From NCBI GenBank assembly GCA_027405735.1, contig JAPEHQ010000017.1, positions 875,501-939,500 of the forward strand: a stretch of DNA of 64,000 nt, given 5' to 3'. This DNA is from Mucor racemosus. Lineage: Eukaryota > Mucoromycota > Mucoromycetes > Mucorales > Mucoraceae. The position numbers and the translations under genes were made by a program. Under the pieces are notes generated by a model that saw nothing but the letters and a program-made list of their open reading frames with translations, did not search any database and had not been told where the DNA came from. The number at the start of each line of letters is the position of its first letter. Positions within the stretch are counted from its first letter, which is position 1. Positions 33,492-46,243 of the stretch are shown here, in pieces.

Positions 33492-36045
33492 TTTTATTGC
33501 TTTTCTTGGAGGGGAAGAAGAACCAACAAAGGGAGAGGAAAAGAGGAGGAGGAGGAGGAGGAAAAACTATATAGAAAAGGTACCTTAAAAAAACTTTTTT
33601 GCAGTGACTGTTGATACCATCAAAATTGGCTTTGATGTTGTTACAATTCATTAGATGTACTTCGGCTTTCATCAAGGCTCATATCTAAAGATTTAATATA
33701 GAAATAACACAAAAAAACCGGTTGAGAACGAGACAATTCTTGTTTGCCGCTAGTGTTTATAAATATTTCCTGTACAAATATACTGATGCGGGTCATTTTT
33801 AGACTTGCATTTGTGTAGATCTTGATTTGAAATACAATTACAAGTTGATTTTTGATGGATAGATGCAACAATTTGATGTGTCTATGTAAATCTCAATTTA
33901 TCACCGATTGTTTAAGGATTGGATAAATATTAAAGAAATTATCTTCTCCTATTATCAAGAGGACAAGAGTTATAATGGTGACGAGTTCCTGCCTCACTAT
34001 ATGGATAGGTATCATATCAAATCGAGTATAATCTACTGTTGCACATGGTTTTTTTTAGGTTTATATAATTAAATCTCAGGAACATGTATTATTTGAAGAG
34101 TTTTTAAGAGCAATCAATGCATGAAAAAAGTTGGTTTAAAAGCATCAGATTAATTTTTGGCATATATAATTCATTTATATATTATTTTTTTTATAAGTGT
34201 ATAGTAAGAAATAGCATCTTTTGGCACATTTACAGAAAGATATTGCAATGATTTCTGAAATTTGACATCCGCAATTGATTACCCGATATAGATCAAAATC
34301 ACCTTTTTGTAGTAAAATGACTTTTTTTGGCATGCTAAGACAAATTAAAGCTATTAAAAACACTCTTAATTATTTTTTTAAATATAATTTTGTTGATTTC
34401 TACTGAAAAAACAGTGTAAAAATACGTAAAACAGACTATTTTAGAGCAAATTTGCATAGAATAAGGAGCAATACTGAGTTTTAAAATCCAAAACGATTTC
34501 TGGACAAAAAAAATGTCAAAAATTTAAAATTCAATAATACTCGACAAAGTATTAAAGGAGTTAAACTTGTGCATTAATAAGTTTAGGTAAAAATTTTTAT
34601 TCTTCTTTTAATGGTATAATTTTTATAAGTGTTTTGCACACAAAATTTTACATAAATTTAATTTGAAATTTTGATGGTTTCTTGGATAAAAAAGGTAATT
34701 TTTGATAAATAGTCTAAAATATAATGCATGTATATAATGTACAAAATAATTATCTATAGATCAAGGTATTGTTTGCCACTGTAGCTTTATTTTTCATGGA
34801 GAAAATCAGGATTTTCATTGATTTTTTTCAAAAACCGATTTCGAAGGACGAGTGATAGCAAGGGAAAATCGTCGATCAGAATTGGATTACATTTTCAAAT
34901 TTTCAAATTTGAATTTCTCCACCAAAAATCAGTATATTTTAGAGAAACAAATTACGTTGGGTAGCTCTAAATTAGTACTATCATATGAGTGTTCAAAGCC
35001 AACATGTTTATAATCCATATGTTTTTTAATTATATAAAAAGTATATGAAACAGCATATAAAAAAATTTTTTTTTTCAAACTTCTGAGACTAAGATATGTT
35101 ATAGAGAGTTATAAAAAAAGTAGGGTTTTGTAATTAGAAATAATGTAGAAGTTTATAAATTTTTTAAAATTTTCAACATTCAAAATGTGTCTTTTAAGCA
35201 GTAGAAATTCAAATCCAAACTTTTAAAGAGTTATTTATAGATAGAAAAAAGGGGATAGAAATGTATAGGTGCATTTTTATTAATTAATAAAATCTCAAGT
35301 ATGGTTCTGTATTTTTATTTTATTATTTTGTTTTGCTGAAGAACGAATGATCACATCATGCAATGAAAAGATAAAAATTGAAAAATGCTGGTTTTGAAAA
35401 GCCCCAAATTCATTTTTGCACCTTCAAAAATGCCATAATTTGTTGAAAAGACTGTATATTTTCAAAACGGTTTCTAGTTTCTTCAAATTTAGAAACTGAA
35501 GGTTGAATGCACAAAGTTGAATATACACGCCTTAATTTACAAATACTCAATACATAGATGTTGTCTTACAATGAGTGTAACTATGGTATAAATGTTAATA
35601 TAGTTTTCTCGGGTATTTTTGTTCTCATGTGGTATCATATACAAAGCTTCTACATATATTGAGCATTCGGTAATTGATCCGATTCTCGTAAAACAATCGA
35701 TTATTAGAGCCTTATCGCTAACCTGGGACTAAGATTGCAGCTTTTATTCGTATTTATGTAATTTATAAACATAAATGTGATACTAACAGCCAGTTACCAA
35801 ATTATTGAAATTTAAGATTGTCTCAATCAACGATAAGCTTCAAATAATAATAACAGGCTCCATCATAGATGACAGCCAAGCAGACAAACACATAATATAT
35901 TACTACATCATAAAGATACTTGTACAAAAATCCAATTTCGTTTAAATATACCATATTAAATAAATTATTGCATTTTTTTTTATTATTTTTCTATACATTT
36001 TAAAAAATTTATACACGACGATGCTCAAATCAAATCAGCATCAAT
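33492..36045. other. 2.5 kb AT-rich intergenic region
   Basis: Holds the importin promoter at its left end and the 3' flank of the uS2m gene at its right end. Long runs of A and T, no coding frame with support, no repeat partner recognised with certainty elsewhere in the window. Confidence 0.45.
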
Positions 36046-37046
36046 TTAATACTTGTTTGAGTGTTGCTTTCTAAGCAATTTCTTTTCCTTTTCCTTTTGA
36101 TCGAGTAATTGTTTTCTTCTATGTAAACCATCCCTTGCAGCAGTTGACAAGACTTTAGCAACCAACTCGACACCTCTAATTGAATCGTCATTGGCAGGAA
36201 TAGGATATGAAACAAGACGAGGATCATAATCTGTATCTGTGATAGCAATAATTGGAATATTGTTTAATTGAGCTTCTGAAATGGCAATTTTATGTTCCAA
36301 AGGGTTCAACAAGACGATCAGATCAGGCTTGTAAGTCTTTGGTGGGCGTCCAGGATCCTCTGGGTCTGGTGGTGCATGACGACCCAATACTTGATGTCTG
36401 TTTGTCAATGTACCGGGAATCCATTTAGATGAAACATGAAATCCATCACAATAACGAGCTGCTTCAATGGTTAAATCTTGAAAGCCGGGACGAGTACCGA
36501 CAAACAAAATGGAGCCACCACGAAGTGCTACTTCACGAGCAACATTACAAGCTCTTCTTAAATAGACCAGGGTGTGCTCTAAATTAATAATACTAATACC
36601 TTCACGAGTACCGAAAATAAAAGGAAGGGTAGCAGGCTCCCATAAACTGGTGGAATGACCAAGATGAAGGCCAGCTGCCATTAATTTAGAGATTGTCATG
36701 TTGTAGGGTGTAATAGGTTCAACTGCTGAAGCAACTGCTTGGCGAATAGGCTTTTTGAGGGGTGTGGATGTGGGAGGAACTATATGTAAATGTTAATAAA
36801 TATTGATATAAAAAATGTTGCTTTTTTATATATTTACCAAGTGATTCAGGAGTAACTTTTTCATTTGTAGTTGAAGGTGCTGCTTGTCTCAAGGAATTGA
36901 CAGTTGACAGAGGTCTAATAAAGCAGCCTATAAACAACTAAATGTTAGTTTAATTGATTCCAAATGTCGTTTGAAATGTATTTACTTTGACGAGCTGCAA
37001 TGCCTCTAGTAGAGGAAACAGCCTTGTATAAAGCACGGGAAGCCAT
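36046..37046 (-). CDS. Mitochondrial small-subunit ribosomal protein uS2m (MRP4-like)
   Basis: Three exons (37046-36986, 36927-36838, 36779-36046) join to 294 residues. The first about 60 residues, MASRALYKAVSSTRGIAARQ onward, are rich in Arg, Ser and Ala with few acids, as in a mitochondrial targeting peptide. From about residue 85 the bacterial RpsB/uS2 pattern is clear: LMAAGLHLGHSTSLWEP, IINLEHTLVYLRRACNVARE, ILFVGTRPGFQDLTIEAARY, PGTLTNRHQVLG, KPDLIVLLNPLEHKIAISEA, IPIIAITDTDYDP and IPANDDSIRGVELVAKVL. It would sit on the head/body side of the mitochondrial 30S-like subunit. The gene is divergent from the purine permease gene. Confidence 0.93.
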
Positions 37047-37555
37047 GATTTATATAAGAATAAAGTGTTTGAAAAGAGAAAGAGTAAGCCTTTGGAGGGT
37101 GAGGGTCAGTTAAAATTTGCCTAGGGGTCCCCACCTTTCGCTTTCACCTAATGAAAAAAAATTGACACTGTTTACAACTCCGTGGAATTGCCTTCTCGTG
37201 ACGTCGGGGCAGTTGATTTGGTACCTGGTTTCCATGGTTTCATGAAATATATGCAATGTATGCAATGTATGCAGTGCTCTCTATGGAAATAACATTGCCT
37301 TGTTTCATTTAAATGCTTTGTGGCCAATTTTTCTCGGGCAATTTATAAAATTTAATTGAAAATAGATATGACATGGAACACATCAAATAATACACAACTG
37401 AGATTATATTGCATGTTGCTTGAAGGGTTCAAATGTAGAACAAGATGTGCACAATATGTGGTACCATGTGTTTTATGCTTTTTGGGAGATTTTATTATAA
37501 TATTTATAAAAAGACGAATTGCCAAGTTTAATATAAGATGTCAATATGTTGTAAA

Positions 37556-37586
<31 letters not shown>

Positions 37587-38641
37587 GATAGAGAGGATAG
37601 AAGCATTCTAGGTAAATATCCAATTATAATATTTCATGAAGCAAAAGCGTTGCACCGAATAAAGTTGAATATAAAAAATAAATACGATCCTCCCGTGTCT
37701 AGATAAAATACAAAAGAGCAAAAATGTATGGTCGACTTTCGTGAAACAAATACAAAAAAGATAAAATAAAACATCTCGAATCAGTTTTTGCTTTGTGTAA
37801 CTTCAATGAAGTGGTTATTAATTCTCGATGTATGTTTTTTTTTTGCAAAAAAAGAAGGTGATAAAAAATCTTGGAGCTAAATCCCTCAGAAAAACACCAC
37901 ATTGACCATGGCGAGATATCTTTATAGTTTTATTAGCATAAACATTTTTTCTTTCTCGCTTTGTAATGGGAATATTTCACATTTTTCCATGTAGATAAAC
38001 TATATTTTATATACATGGTATTCAGATCGAAAAGACATATTTTGATAGAATAGACTAGTTTATTGTCTCTCCAGTGTGAGAATAATAAAAGCAACATTTG
38101 TACCAATTTTAGTTGATTTTGATACAGTAAAAAGAGCAAGACATGTGAGGATAAGCTTTTTTGTGTGTCGAATAGATAACTGGATATCTTTTTTTCTGGT
38201 ATTTTTTCGATATGATAGACTATATTTCTCTTTTTCTATATATGATTACCAATTCCTCATTTTACACTGAATTTTTTTCATTTCATTTTTTTCTCAATTC
38301 GTTTTCTTATTGTCTACTCTAAATGTCCTAGATTCAAAATGCACGGAGGCACTCGTATCAACTACAAAAACCATGTTACACACACTCATAACCCTTTTTT
38401 TTTTTTTTTTTTCGAAAAAAATTTAACTGTTACTCATCCATCTCTAATCTATAATATGGAAATTCGGAGTTATCCAGAACCAATCTTAAGTTCCATATCA
38501 TCCTAAACCAAATCAAATCAAAATTGTAACAATGAAATCAAGAATACTATAAATACAAGACAAAAATTCCTTTAATTTACATACAAGTGTTTCTTCCATA
38601 TTTATAATTTCTTCTACCTTCCTTTTTTTTTATAAACAAAA
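37047..38641. promoter_or_regulatory. Divergent intergenic region between uS2m and purine permease
   Basis: Both neighbours are transcribed outward from this 1.6 kb region. It contains a CRE/ATF-like palindrome core tgacgtc at 37199-37205, a pure A run at about 37561-37586, and pyrimidine-rich sequence with T runs upstream of the permease ATG. Small open frames inside show no family features. Any regulatory role of the tgacgtc site is inference. Confidence 0.4.
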
Positions 38642-40414
38642 ATGACTTGGGTTGATAGAGTGAATGATTTTGTTGCTCATTCTAGAGTCGGCAAATTCTT
38701 TCAATTGGATGGATCTGGTGCCAGACGTGAAAGAAAAGGCACAAGATTTATGACTGAAATTCGTGCTGGTTTAACCACATTTTTCGCCATGGCTTACATT
38801 ATTTCAGTCAATGCTTCCATTATCAGTGATAGTGGTGGAACCTGTGAATGTGTTGGAACAGAAACTGATCCTACTTGTGATTTGAATGACGATTATATGG
38901 CTTGTGTTTATCAAGTCAAATTAGATATGATTATGGGTACAACCATTATTGCTTTGATTTCTAGTTTCTTGATTGGTGTCTGTGCCAATTTACCTATTGG
39001 TATGGCTCCCGGTATGGGTCTTAACGCTTATTTCACTTATACTGTTGTTGGCTACCATGGTTCTGGTAAAGTTAGTTATGAAACTGCTTTAGCTGCTGTC
39101 TTTATTGAAGGCATCATTTTCTTGGTTCTTTCAATCTTTGGTATTCGTCAATGGCTTGCTCGTATCATTCCTATGAGTATTAAAATTGCTATGGGTTGTG
39201 GTATTGGTCTTTATCTTTGTTTCATTGGTCTTCAAGCATCTGCTGGTATTGGGCTTGTTTCCCTTGATTTATCTACTCTTGTTACTCTTGGTGCATGTCC
39301 TTCAGAGGCTCTTAGTGCTGATGGTGTCTGTCAATGGGGTCGTATGACTAATGGTACTACCTATATGGGTATGCTCGGTCTTGTCATTATGGCCATCTTA
39401 CTGCTTTACCGTGTTCGTGGTGCTATTTTGATTTCTATTGTTTTCATTGCCATTACTTCATGGCCCCGTAACAATGCTGTTACTTATTTCCCTTATACTA
39501 CCCAAGGTGATCTCATGTTTGATTTCTTCAAGAATGTTGTCTCTTTGCATAAGATGGACCATGTTCTCGGTAAATTCGATTTCAACTTGAGTGGTAAAGA
39601 TATCTGGATTGCCTTGATCACTTTCCTTTACGTTGATATCATGGATACTACTGGTACCATGTATTCTATGGCTAATTATGGTGGTTTCACTGATAAAGCC
39701 GGTGATTTCGAACATTCCACATATGCCTTCATGACTGATGCTGCTTCCATCTCAATTGGTGCTTGTTTCGGTAGTTCTCCCTGTACTGCTTTCGTTGAAT
39801 CTGGTGCTGGTATTGCTGAAGGTGGTCGTACTGGTATTACTGCCATTACTACTGCATTTGGTTTCTTTGTTAGTATCTTTTTCTCTCCCATCTTTGCTAG
39901 TTTCCCTCCATGGTCCACTGGTCCTGCATTGATTGTTGTTGGTTCCATGATGCTTTCAGGTGTTCGTAATATTAACTGGGATTATCCTGGAGATGCTATC
40001 CCTGCTTTTATTACATTGACTGTCATGCCCTTTACTTATTCTATTGCCTATGGTGTTATTGGTGGTATCTTTTCTTACATTATTATCAATGGTTTCGTCT
40101 ATCTTGTTGATAAGCTTTCTCGTGGTTATATTCGTCCTGATTACTCTCAACGTGAAGATTGGTGGACCGCTGCTTTTAGCCGTTCTTTCTTACCTGCTTG
40201 GATTCGCTATTTAATTGCCAAATGCAATGGTGAACCTTTCGATTGGTATGCTGATGAATACGATTTTGAAGATGATGAACCTCAAGATGTCATTCATGAA
40301 GATGAAGAACACGAGAAGAGAGTCAATTCTCAAGATCGTATTGTTGACAACATCAGTGCTCATAGCTTAAATGAAACCACTGACATCTCTTATAATGAAA
40401 AGATGATGCACTAA
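38642..40414 (+). CDS. AzgA-type purine (adenine/guanine/hypoxanthine) permease
   Basis: Single exon, 590 residues. The protein has about 12-14 hydrophobic segments and the AzgA/NCS2-family landmarks: EIRAGLTTFFAMAYIISVNA near the N-terminus, LPIGMAPGMGLNAYFTYTVV at about residues 117-136, VFIEGIIFLVLSIFGIRQWL, LYVDIMDTTGTMYSMANYGG (substrate-binding TM8 region), and SSPCTAFVESGAGIAEGGRT (TM10 region). The C-terminal about 60 residues are acidic and cytosolic in character. The family comprises proton-coupled plasma-membrane importers of purine bases. Codon use is strongly biased to T-ending codons, suggesting good expression. The lack of introns contrasts with most neighbours. Confidence 0.93.
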   Translation: MTWVDRVNDFVAHSRVGKFFQLDGSGARRERKGTRFMTEIRAGLTTFFAMAYIISVNASIISDSGGTCECVGTETDPTCDLNDDYMACVYQVKLDMIMGTTIIALISSFLIGVCANLPIGMAPGMGLNAYFTYTVVGYHGSGKVSYETALAAVFIEGIIFLVLSIFGIRQWLARIIPMSIKIAMGCGIGLYLCFIGLQASAGIGLVSLDLSTLVTLGACPSEALSADGVCQWGRMTNGTTYMGMLGLVIMAILLLYRVRGAILISIVFIAITSWPRNNAVTYFPYTTQGDLMFDFFKNVVSLHKMDHVLGKFDFNLSGKDIWIALITFLYVDIMDTTGTMYSMANYGGFTDKAGDFEHSTYAFMTDAASISIGACFGSSPCTAFVESGAGIAEGGRTGITAITTAFGFFVSIFFSPIFASFPPWSTGPALIVVGSMMLSGVRNINWDYPGDAIPAFITLTVMPFTYSIAYGVIGGIFSYIIINGFVYLVDKLSRGYIRPDYSQREDWWTAAFSRSFLPAWIRYLIAKCNGEPFDWYADEYDFEDDEPQDVIHEDEEHEKRVNSQDRIVDNISAHSLNETTDISYNEKMMH

Positions 40415-41755
40415 TACATTTTATAACCTTTAATATACATTATATAATATTTATTTACTCTTTTATATTGCTATTTTCCTTCTTACTAGGTAGATAAATT
40501 TTAATAAAAATTAATAAAAAACTCAAAAACATTTGACATGTTGATTCCCACAATACAAAAAAAAAAAACGAAGCATTTTATGTAATATTTAAAAAAAAAT
40601 AGATTTATATACTTGACATCCTGAAGCATGTTTGCATGGTACAAAACATCTATAGTTTGCTTCAAAAAAGGGTCTGAAAAAATCCCTTAAATATCGGGTT
40701 TGAGCTATTTTTTGATTAATGATAAGATTTCTCTTTTCGGAAACTGCTGGTGTGCCTGAGAGTGTCTATAAATAAAATAGATTGGGATTCAGTATATATT
40801 ATGTACATCAGATACGATAAGAATGACCCTTGTTTGTCGAACAAGCATTGTTCATTCAAATTGTATACTGAATTATATACAATTTTAATATTCATCCTAA
40901 TCCTCAATCACGACATGTTACTCGATCTTTAAATAGTTCATTAAATCGAGAAACACATTCCATATACATGAAGATATGCGTAGAAACTTCTTAATATTCC
41001 CACAGGTAAATACCTTGAACTAGGGTATTGGGTATACTTATAAATTTGTACAACTCTGACATGCATGACTCCGCTTGCAGAGTATAGATTAAATGCTTCT
41101 CAATAGATATTCTACTCTAACAATATCCCTATTTGTATAATGTATCCTTGTTTGATAATATTGTAAATTAATAGATGTGAAAATACAGAGCAAACAGCCC
41201 ATTTCTTACCGCCACTAAACCAAATATCCATAAAATCAAGCACACAACAACAGCAAAAGCGGCGGTAGCCGAAATGAAATTACTATCTACAAATTTCGAT
41301 CTACATATCAGAATAACCATTTTTTTTGAATAGAAACTAGAAAACAAAAAACAGACTAATTCACCTGAGGTACTACAAAATATCATCGCAAGAAAAGAAG
41401 CTTATTTAGTTGGAGATATAAGCTGCATTAAATCTTTAAAAACCATTATCAAAAGACTCTTTTTTGAATTTGGGTATGATAATATTGCGCTATCTTATGA
41501 TATCGCTTTGATTTCTATTGTCACAAATACTATCTAATAATCCAAATATATATATATGTAAGAGATATTGTAAATAAGATCTTTCTGTTGCCCTCCTCAT
41601 TTTCAATCACGCAACAAGATGATCGTGGTGTTTCAAAAACTGTAATAATATATCGGGGAATAATACATCCACCCCGAAATGTGTTTTGTGTGTGCCCATG
41701 TCAAATACAAAGAAAAAACCTCTTTCTTCTTCTCTTGGAATAAAATACTTGGAAA
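40415..41755. other. Intergenic region between permease and acyltransferase
   Basis: Tandem same-strand spacing of 1.3 kb. AT-rich with a poly(A)-signal-like aataaaaaa near 40504. No supported gene or RNA seen. Confidence 0.45.
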
Positions 41756-43004
41756 ATGGGAGTTATAAGATCGATATCTGGAGCTGTTAATGCTGTATTT
41801 TACGGAGTATCCTTATTTGGGTAAATGCAAAAACCAAATAAACATTTCAAATCAGTGTTTTTATTGACGTTTTATGTAAAAAATAATTTAGTGTGGCAGG
41901 AACGTTAAACTTTATACAACTCACATCATTTGTGCTAAGGCCTTTTTCTGAAAGATTGATGGTTAAAATCAACTCAAAATTGGTTGGAACTGTATGGCAA
42001 GTAATGCAGTATGTGTTTGAGGTAATCATACATCTTATTTTATTTTGTTTGATACTAATCTGTATATAAAGCGACGCAAAAATGCACACATTACTTTTTC
42101 TGGAGATAAAATTCCTCACAAAGAAAATGCATTGGTTTTGGCTAATCACCAAGCATGGACAGACATTTATCTCATTCATTCAGTTGCTAATAGAAGAGAT
42201 ATGTTGTATAATTGTAAAGTAAGTACATGATATATGCAAAACCTTGAATTTGATCGTTGATTTAATTTATTGATTTATCCCAAATAATAGTACTTTGTTA
42301 AAGATTCCATTAAATATGTAAGTTCGTATGAGTATTACATATATTCAATCAAATAACTAAATTGATTATCCATAGCTACCATTTTTTGGTTGGGGTATGT
42401 GGGTAAAGTACAATTAATAAGACATGCTATTCGACAAATACCAATTCATTTGTAATAGCTTGCTGGATTTATTTATGTTCGTCGTAATTGGACACAAGAT
42501 CAAAAAAGAATCCACGCAACATTCAGTGCCATGAAACGATTAGAAACACCTGCATGGATCATCAATTATGTGGAAGGATCTCGAATTACACCTAGAAAGC
42601 TCTATGAAGCGCAAAATTTCTCTCGTGAGCGTGGATATCCCGTTATGGACAATGTTTTATTACCTAGAACCAAGGGATTTGTGAGCTGTGTCAACGAATT
42701 CAGAGGCTCCCATATCAAATACGTTTATGATTTAACAATTGCTTATCGACAAACAACTAACCTCAAGGGCGTGAATCAAGCACCCAGTATGGTGCGAGCT
42801 CATGTTCATTCTTTATGGCCTGAATACGAGTTTCATGTCAATGTGAGAAGATATGCTATTGATGATTTACCAGAGGATGAAAATGAATTAGGTGATTGGT
42901 TGAGAGCCCGATGGGCAGAAAAGGATCGTATTTTGACTACCTTGAAAAAGTGTTGGATTGGTGGGTTGGATGATGATTTGAAATGGCAGGAAACCTCCTG
43001 GTAG
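41756..43004 (+). CDS. LPLAT-family acyltransferase (lysophosphatidic acid / lysophospholipid acyltransferase-like)
   Basis: Six exons (41756-41820, 41892-42021, 42072-42218, 42291-42317, 42376-42402, 42459-43004) join in frame to 313 residues. A hydrophobic N-terminal segment (residues about 5-45) is followed by the catalytic HX4D motif in VLANHQAWTDIYLIHSV (His about 91, Asp about 96), then YFVKDSIKYLPFFGWGMW, and the EGTR-like motif as NYVEGSRITP. This order defines the PlsC/LPLAT family with a plant/fungal LCLAT-LPAAT-type middle. The enzyme would acylate lysophospholipids at the ER. The substrate cannot be told from sequence alone. Two adjacent exons are only 27 nt each. Confidence 0.88.
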
Positions 43005-43309
43005 AGGAATTGTTTAAATAAAATGAAAATAAATAGATTGTATATTAATTATGAATTGATGACTTTTAAATTAAAAGAGAAAAAGAATTAGATATAGTTA
43101 TATGTTAGAATATGCAAACAAAGACTCTGGTATCTTTTTATAAGTTTTTGAAGCAAAAAACATGCAGTCAACAATATAACCACTGTATAAAAAAATTCAA
43201 AACATCACATTTTTCAAGAAAGTAAACCAATTGAGTTCATCAGACTCCCAGCTACTACCTGAAAAACGCACAGCGCATTATATACTACCTATTCCTAAAT
43301 TTATTTTAT

Positions 43310-44390
43310 ATCTCACAAAAGACTCAAAAAGGCGTAAAATTCACTGCTTTTTCCTTAAAAACTGGGTCTCACTTTTCATCCCTGCTCTACTTTTTTTTTC
43401 ACTAAATAACACCAAGAAAAAATTATATGCAAATGTACCGGAGATGTTCAGCTTTAATCCAAAAACAAGTATCCGGAAATATCCTACTTTTTGCAGTTGG
43501 TATTAATTTTTGAGTGCTAAGGTTTCAGATTTTTTACGCGTATTTTACTGCTAATGTATTGAAAACTTTGAGGCTTCATATCTCCAGAAAAATTTAAGCT
43601 ATACTACCACTTTCTAATAATAAAACTTACTTGTTTTAAAGTTCTCTATAACATATTTTAATATGAAAAAATTCTGAGCAATTTTATTTTTTTTCATTTT
43701 TTTGGGCATTTCTATAGTAGGTTTCAAAATATTGGTTAAATTGAGCAACCTTTTTTTTTGCATTCATGTCATCCAGCTCGTTGAGCTCTCTCAGACCCAA
43801 TTCAGAGTTTTTCAAAATATTGATTTTTCGTGGAGATATCCTCAAAAATGTGTACAAAAAGGTACCTCCATTTCTGGCGTCCATTTTCCCCTTGTATACC
43901 CTCATCCCAAATTCTGAATCTGAAAAAAATTTGGACAAAAAACTCGTTTTCTCTACCAAAAATGCAGCCAAAAAATTGTATAATAGCTCGATCGATAGAT
44001 AATAATTTTGCGCATCATTTCAATTAATTATATTTTAAATATACTTATGAAAAGTGATATGTATCTTCAAAAAACCTCCAAAATTTTAATTGCATTTTAC
44101 GCAAAATTTAATGTAAAATGTTTGTCTAAATTTTATTTGGATAGATGCAATATTTAAAACTGTACAAAAACTATTTAGTATACTAGGTCGACTTGCTTTG
44201 CAGTTCATGAGCAATTAAACGATTTTGTTTTTTTCATCATTTTTCGTCCATTTTTTAAAATAAATTTTGGAACCCAGTTGTCATAAGCTGTAAGCTGTGA
44301 TATTAACTATTATTTTGATTATCTCGATGAAAAATCAATATTTTTGGCTGAAACAAGAAATACATGGTAGCTTGTAATTGGTTCTACCTT
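43310..44390. repeat. 1.08 kb dispersed repeat, copy 2 (no SINE)
   Basis: Partner of 1908-3240 in the same orientation. The position corresponding to the SINE-like insertion (about 43555) is uninterrupted. On the minus strand an open frame from about 44010 to 43684 encodes a charged, non-hydrophobic protein (VEKTSFLSKFFSDSEFGMRV, then LRELNELDDMNAKKKVAQFN). Its homologue in copy 1 is broken. No family was recognised; it may be the tail of a gene carried by the repeat. Confidence 0.8.
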
Positions 44391-46243
44391 GCGAGAACAA
44401 GAAATCAACACCTTAATTTTATTTCTTAATTTTTTACAATCGATTTTAGGGCAATCTTCAGTCAAATGTTAGGCCAATAATGTACTTACATTCTGGTATT
44501 AGCTCTTTTGTTTTTGGACAGATATCAATGGCTCATAGAGGAAAGGTACATGTCCTTTGAAAAATTAATTGAATTCGATTCAATATTGGATTAAAAAATT
44601 CAAAAACCATCTGAAAATAATTTAATATCATTAAAACCATCTGGAACCTACTTAATAACAAAACCCCTTCCATCTCGGCAAATTTCAATCCTAATGCCTT
44701 CCAACTTTACATGAGAGTAGGTACACATCTTTGACACAATGATCTCAAATGGCAATTTTTACAACCTACTATGCGTTGAAAAAATTATCGCCAAAGTGCA
44801 ACTATAGCTTGCTACGCACTTTTATTGAAAACAATTAAAAATTCGATTTCTGTGAATACTGATCCAAGTAAGTTGCAACCCTACATGGACATAAGTATGA
44901 ATCGTTACTAATAGAAGTACTGCAGATATTGGCTTCCATGAGTTGCTGCGAAAAAAGAAAATCACAAAAACCTATTAATATATTGGTACCTATTGTGTAT
45001 TAAGGGTTTTAGGTAGAAGTTTGATGCTCTATATGATGGTGCATTTATCTGCCAAATTTTTCATTGTATACTAAAAAAATTCACAGTTTTGAATTGCTTA
45101 AAAATCAATTTTTGGGAAAATTTAAATAATCTATCGAATAAGTAATCTCAAATATTTGGTTTCGAACGGTATATTGGACTCTACTAATTATTTTACTACT
45201 AAATATACCGTATTGAATTTTGAGTTTTTTTGGGGTGAAAAGTCTATTTTTTAAAATGTTCAAATTTTTCTTGTATTACAAGAATATGGAGGGCAGGCAT
45301 CAATTGCTTTTTCATCGATAAAAAAATTAAGTAAATAGAATAGGAAGAGGTACGATATGTAAGCAGATATTGGGAGTTATTCCGAGCTTCTTAGACTTCC
45401 TGTAGCTGTCAAAATACGTGATTAAAAATGCTGGTTTCTAGCCGTTTTTCCTTATAAAATGGAATATAGGGGTAGCTAGATGCTTAAATCAGATGCGATT
45501 AGTATTTTTCTAGATGTATTTAGCTATAAGAACATCAGAAAATGCCATATCCCATTATTCAGTTTGATTTTAAAGGCTGTTTTAGCTTGATTTTTAACGA
45601 GAAATGTTGAACAAACCGCTCACAAACCGGTCCAGATCGAGTACAATTGTTCAACTTTGGTTCAAGTAAGTAGTGATTCTTAAGATTTACAAATTTAAAC
45701 ATGCTTTACAACTCTTGATGAATAGTTAGAATGAATATAACGGTGTAATCTCTTGAAAATTACGTAATATCAGGGTATGATTTCAGAAATAAACACATCA
45801 TATATATCGTTTCAGGAATTGTTTATCTATGAGCAACTAAGGTTATTTACTATAATTAATATTGTTTGGTGAAATGAAGATATGAAAAGTATATCGATAT
45901 TTTTTGTTTTAGTTGTTATATATGCATTTTCTTATTAAAATGACATTTGATATATATCCATATTTAAATTTTGGTCAAATATTTACATGCAGCTCATATA
46001 GATTTCTAATGAAACACTCAATTCAAGCAATCTATTTTATCATTAACCTATTATTGGCATGATCTGTATTATCTTTAATTGACTACATGCTACGCAATAC
46101 AATGCAACTAGGGTAACAAGTGATAAATTTTCAACTTTGGCCCAAGCAAGCAGTCGTCGCCTAGAACACGCATTCCTGGTCTATTTAAACTACGCGTGTC
46201 CCTCTCCTCCCTACTCCTTTTGATATTCTTCAAGAAACAAAAC
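44391..46243. other. AT-rich intergenic region upstream of the PSMD5-like gene
   Basis: No coding frames with support on either strand. The last 60 bases before 46244 are C/T-rich, as expected for a leader and transcription start region of the downstream gene. Confidence 0.45.

Noticed and set aside
36030..36248. Second minus-strand frame at the 3' end of uS2m
   Set aside because: Out-of-frame shadow of the uS2m coding sequence.
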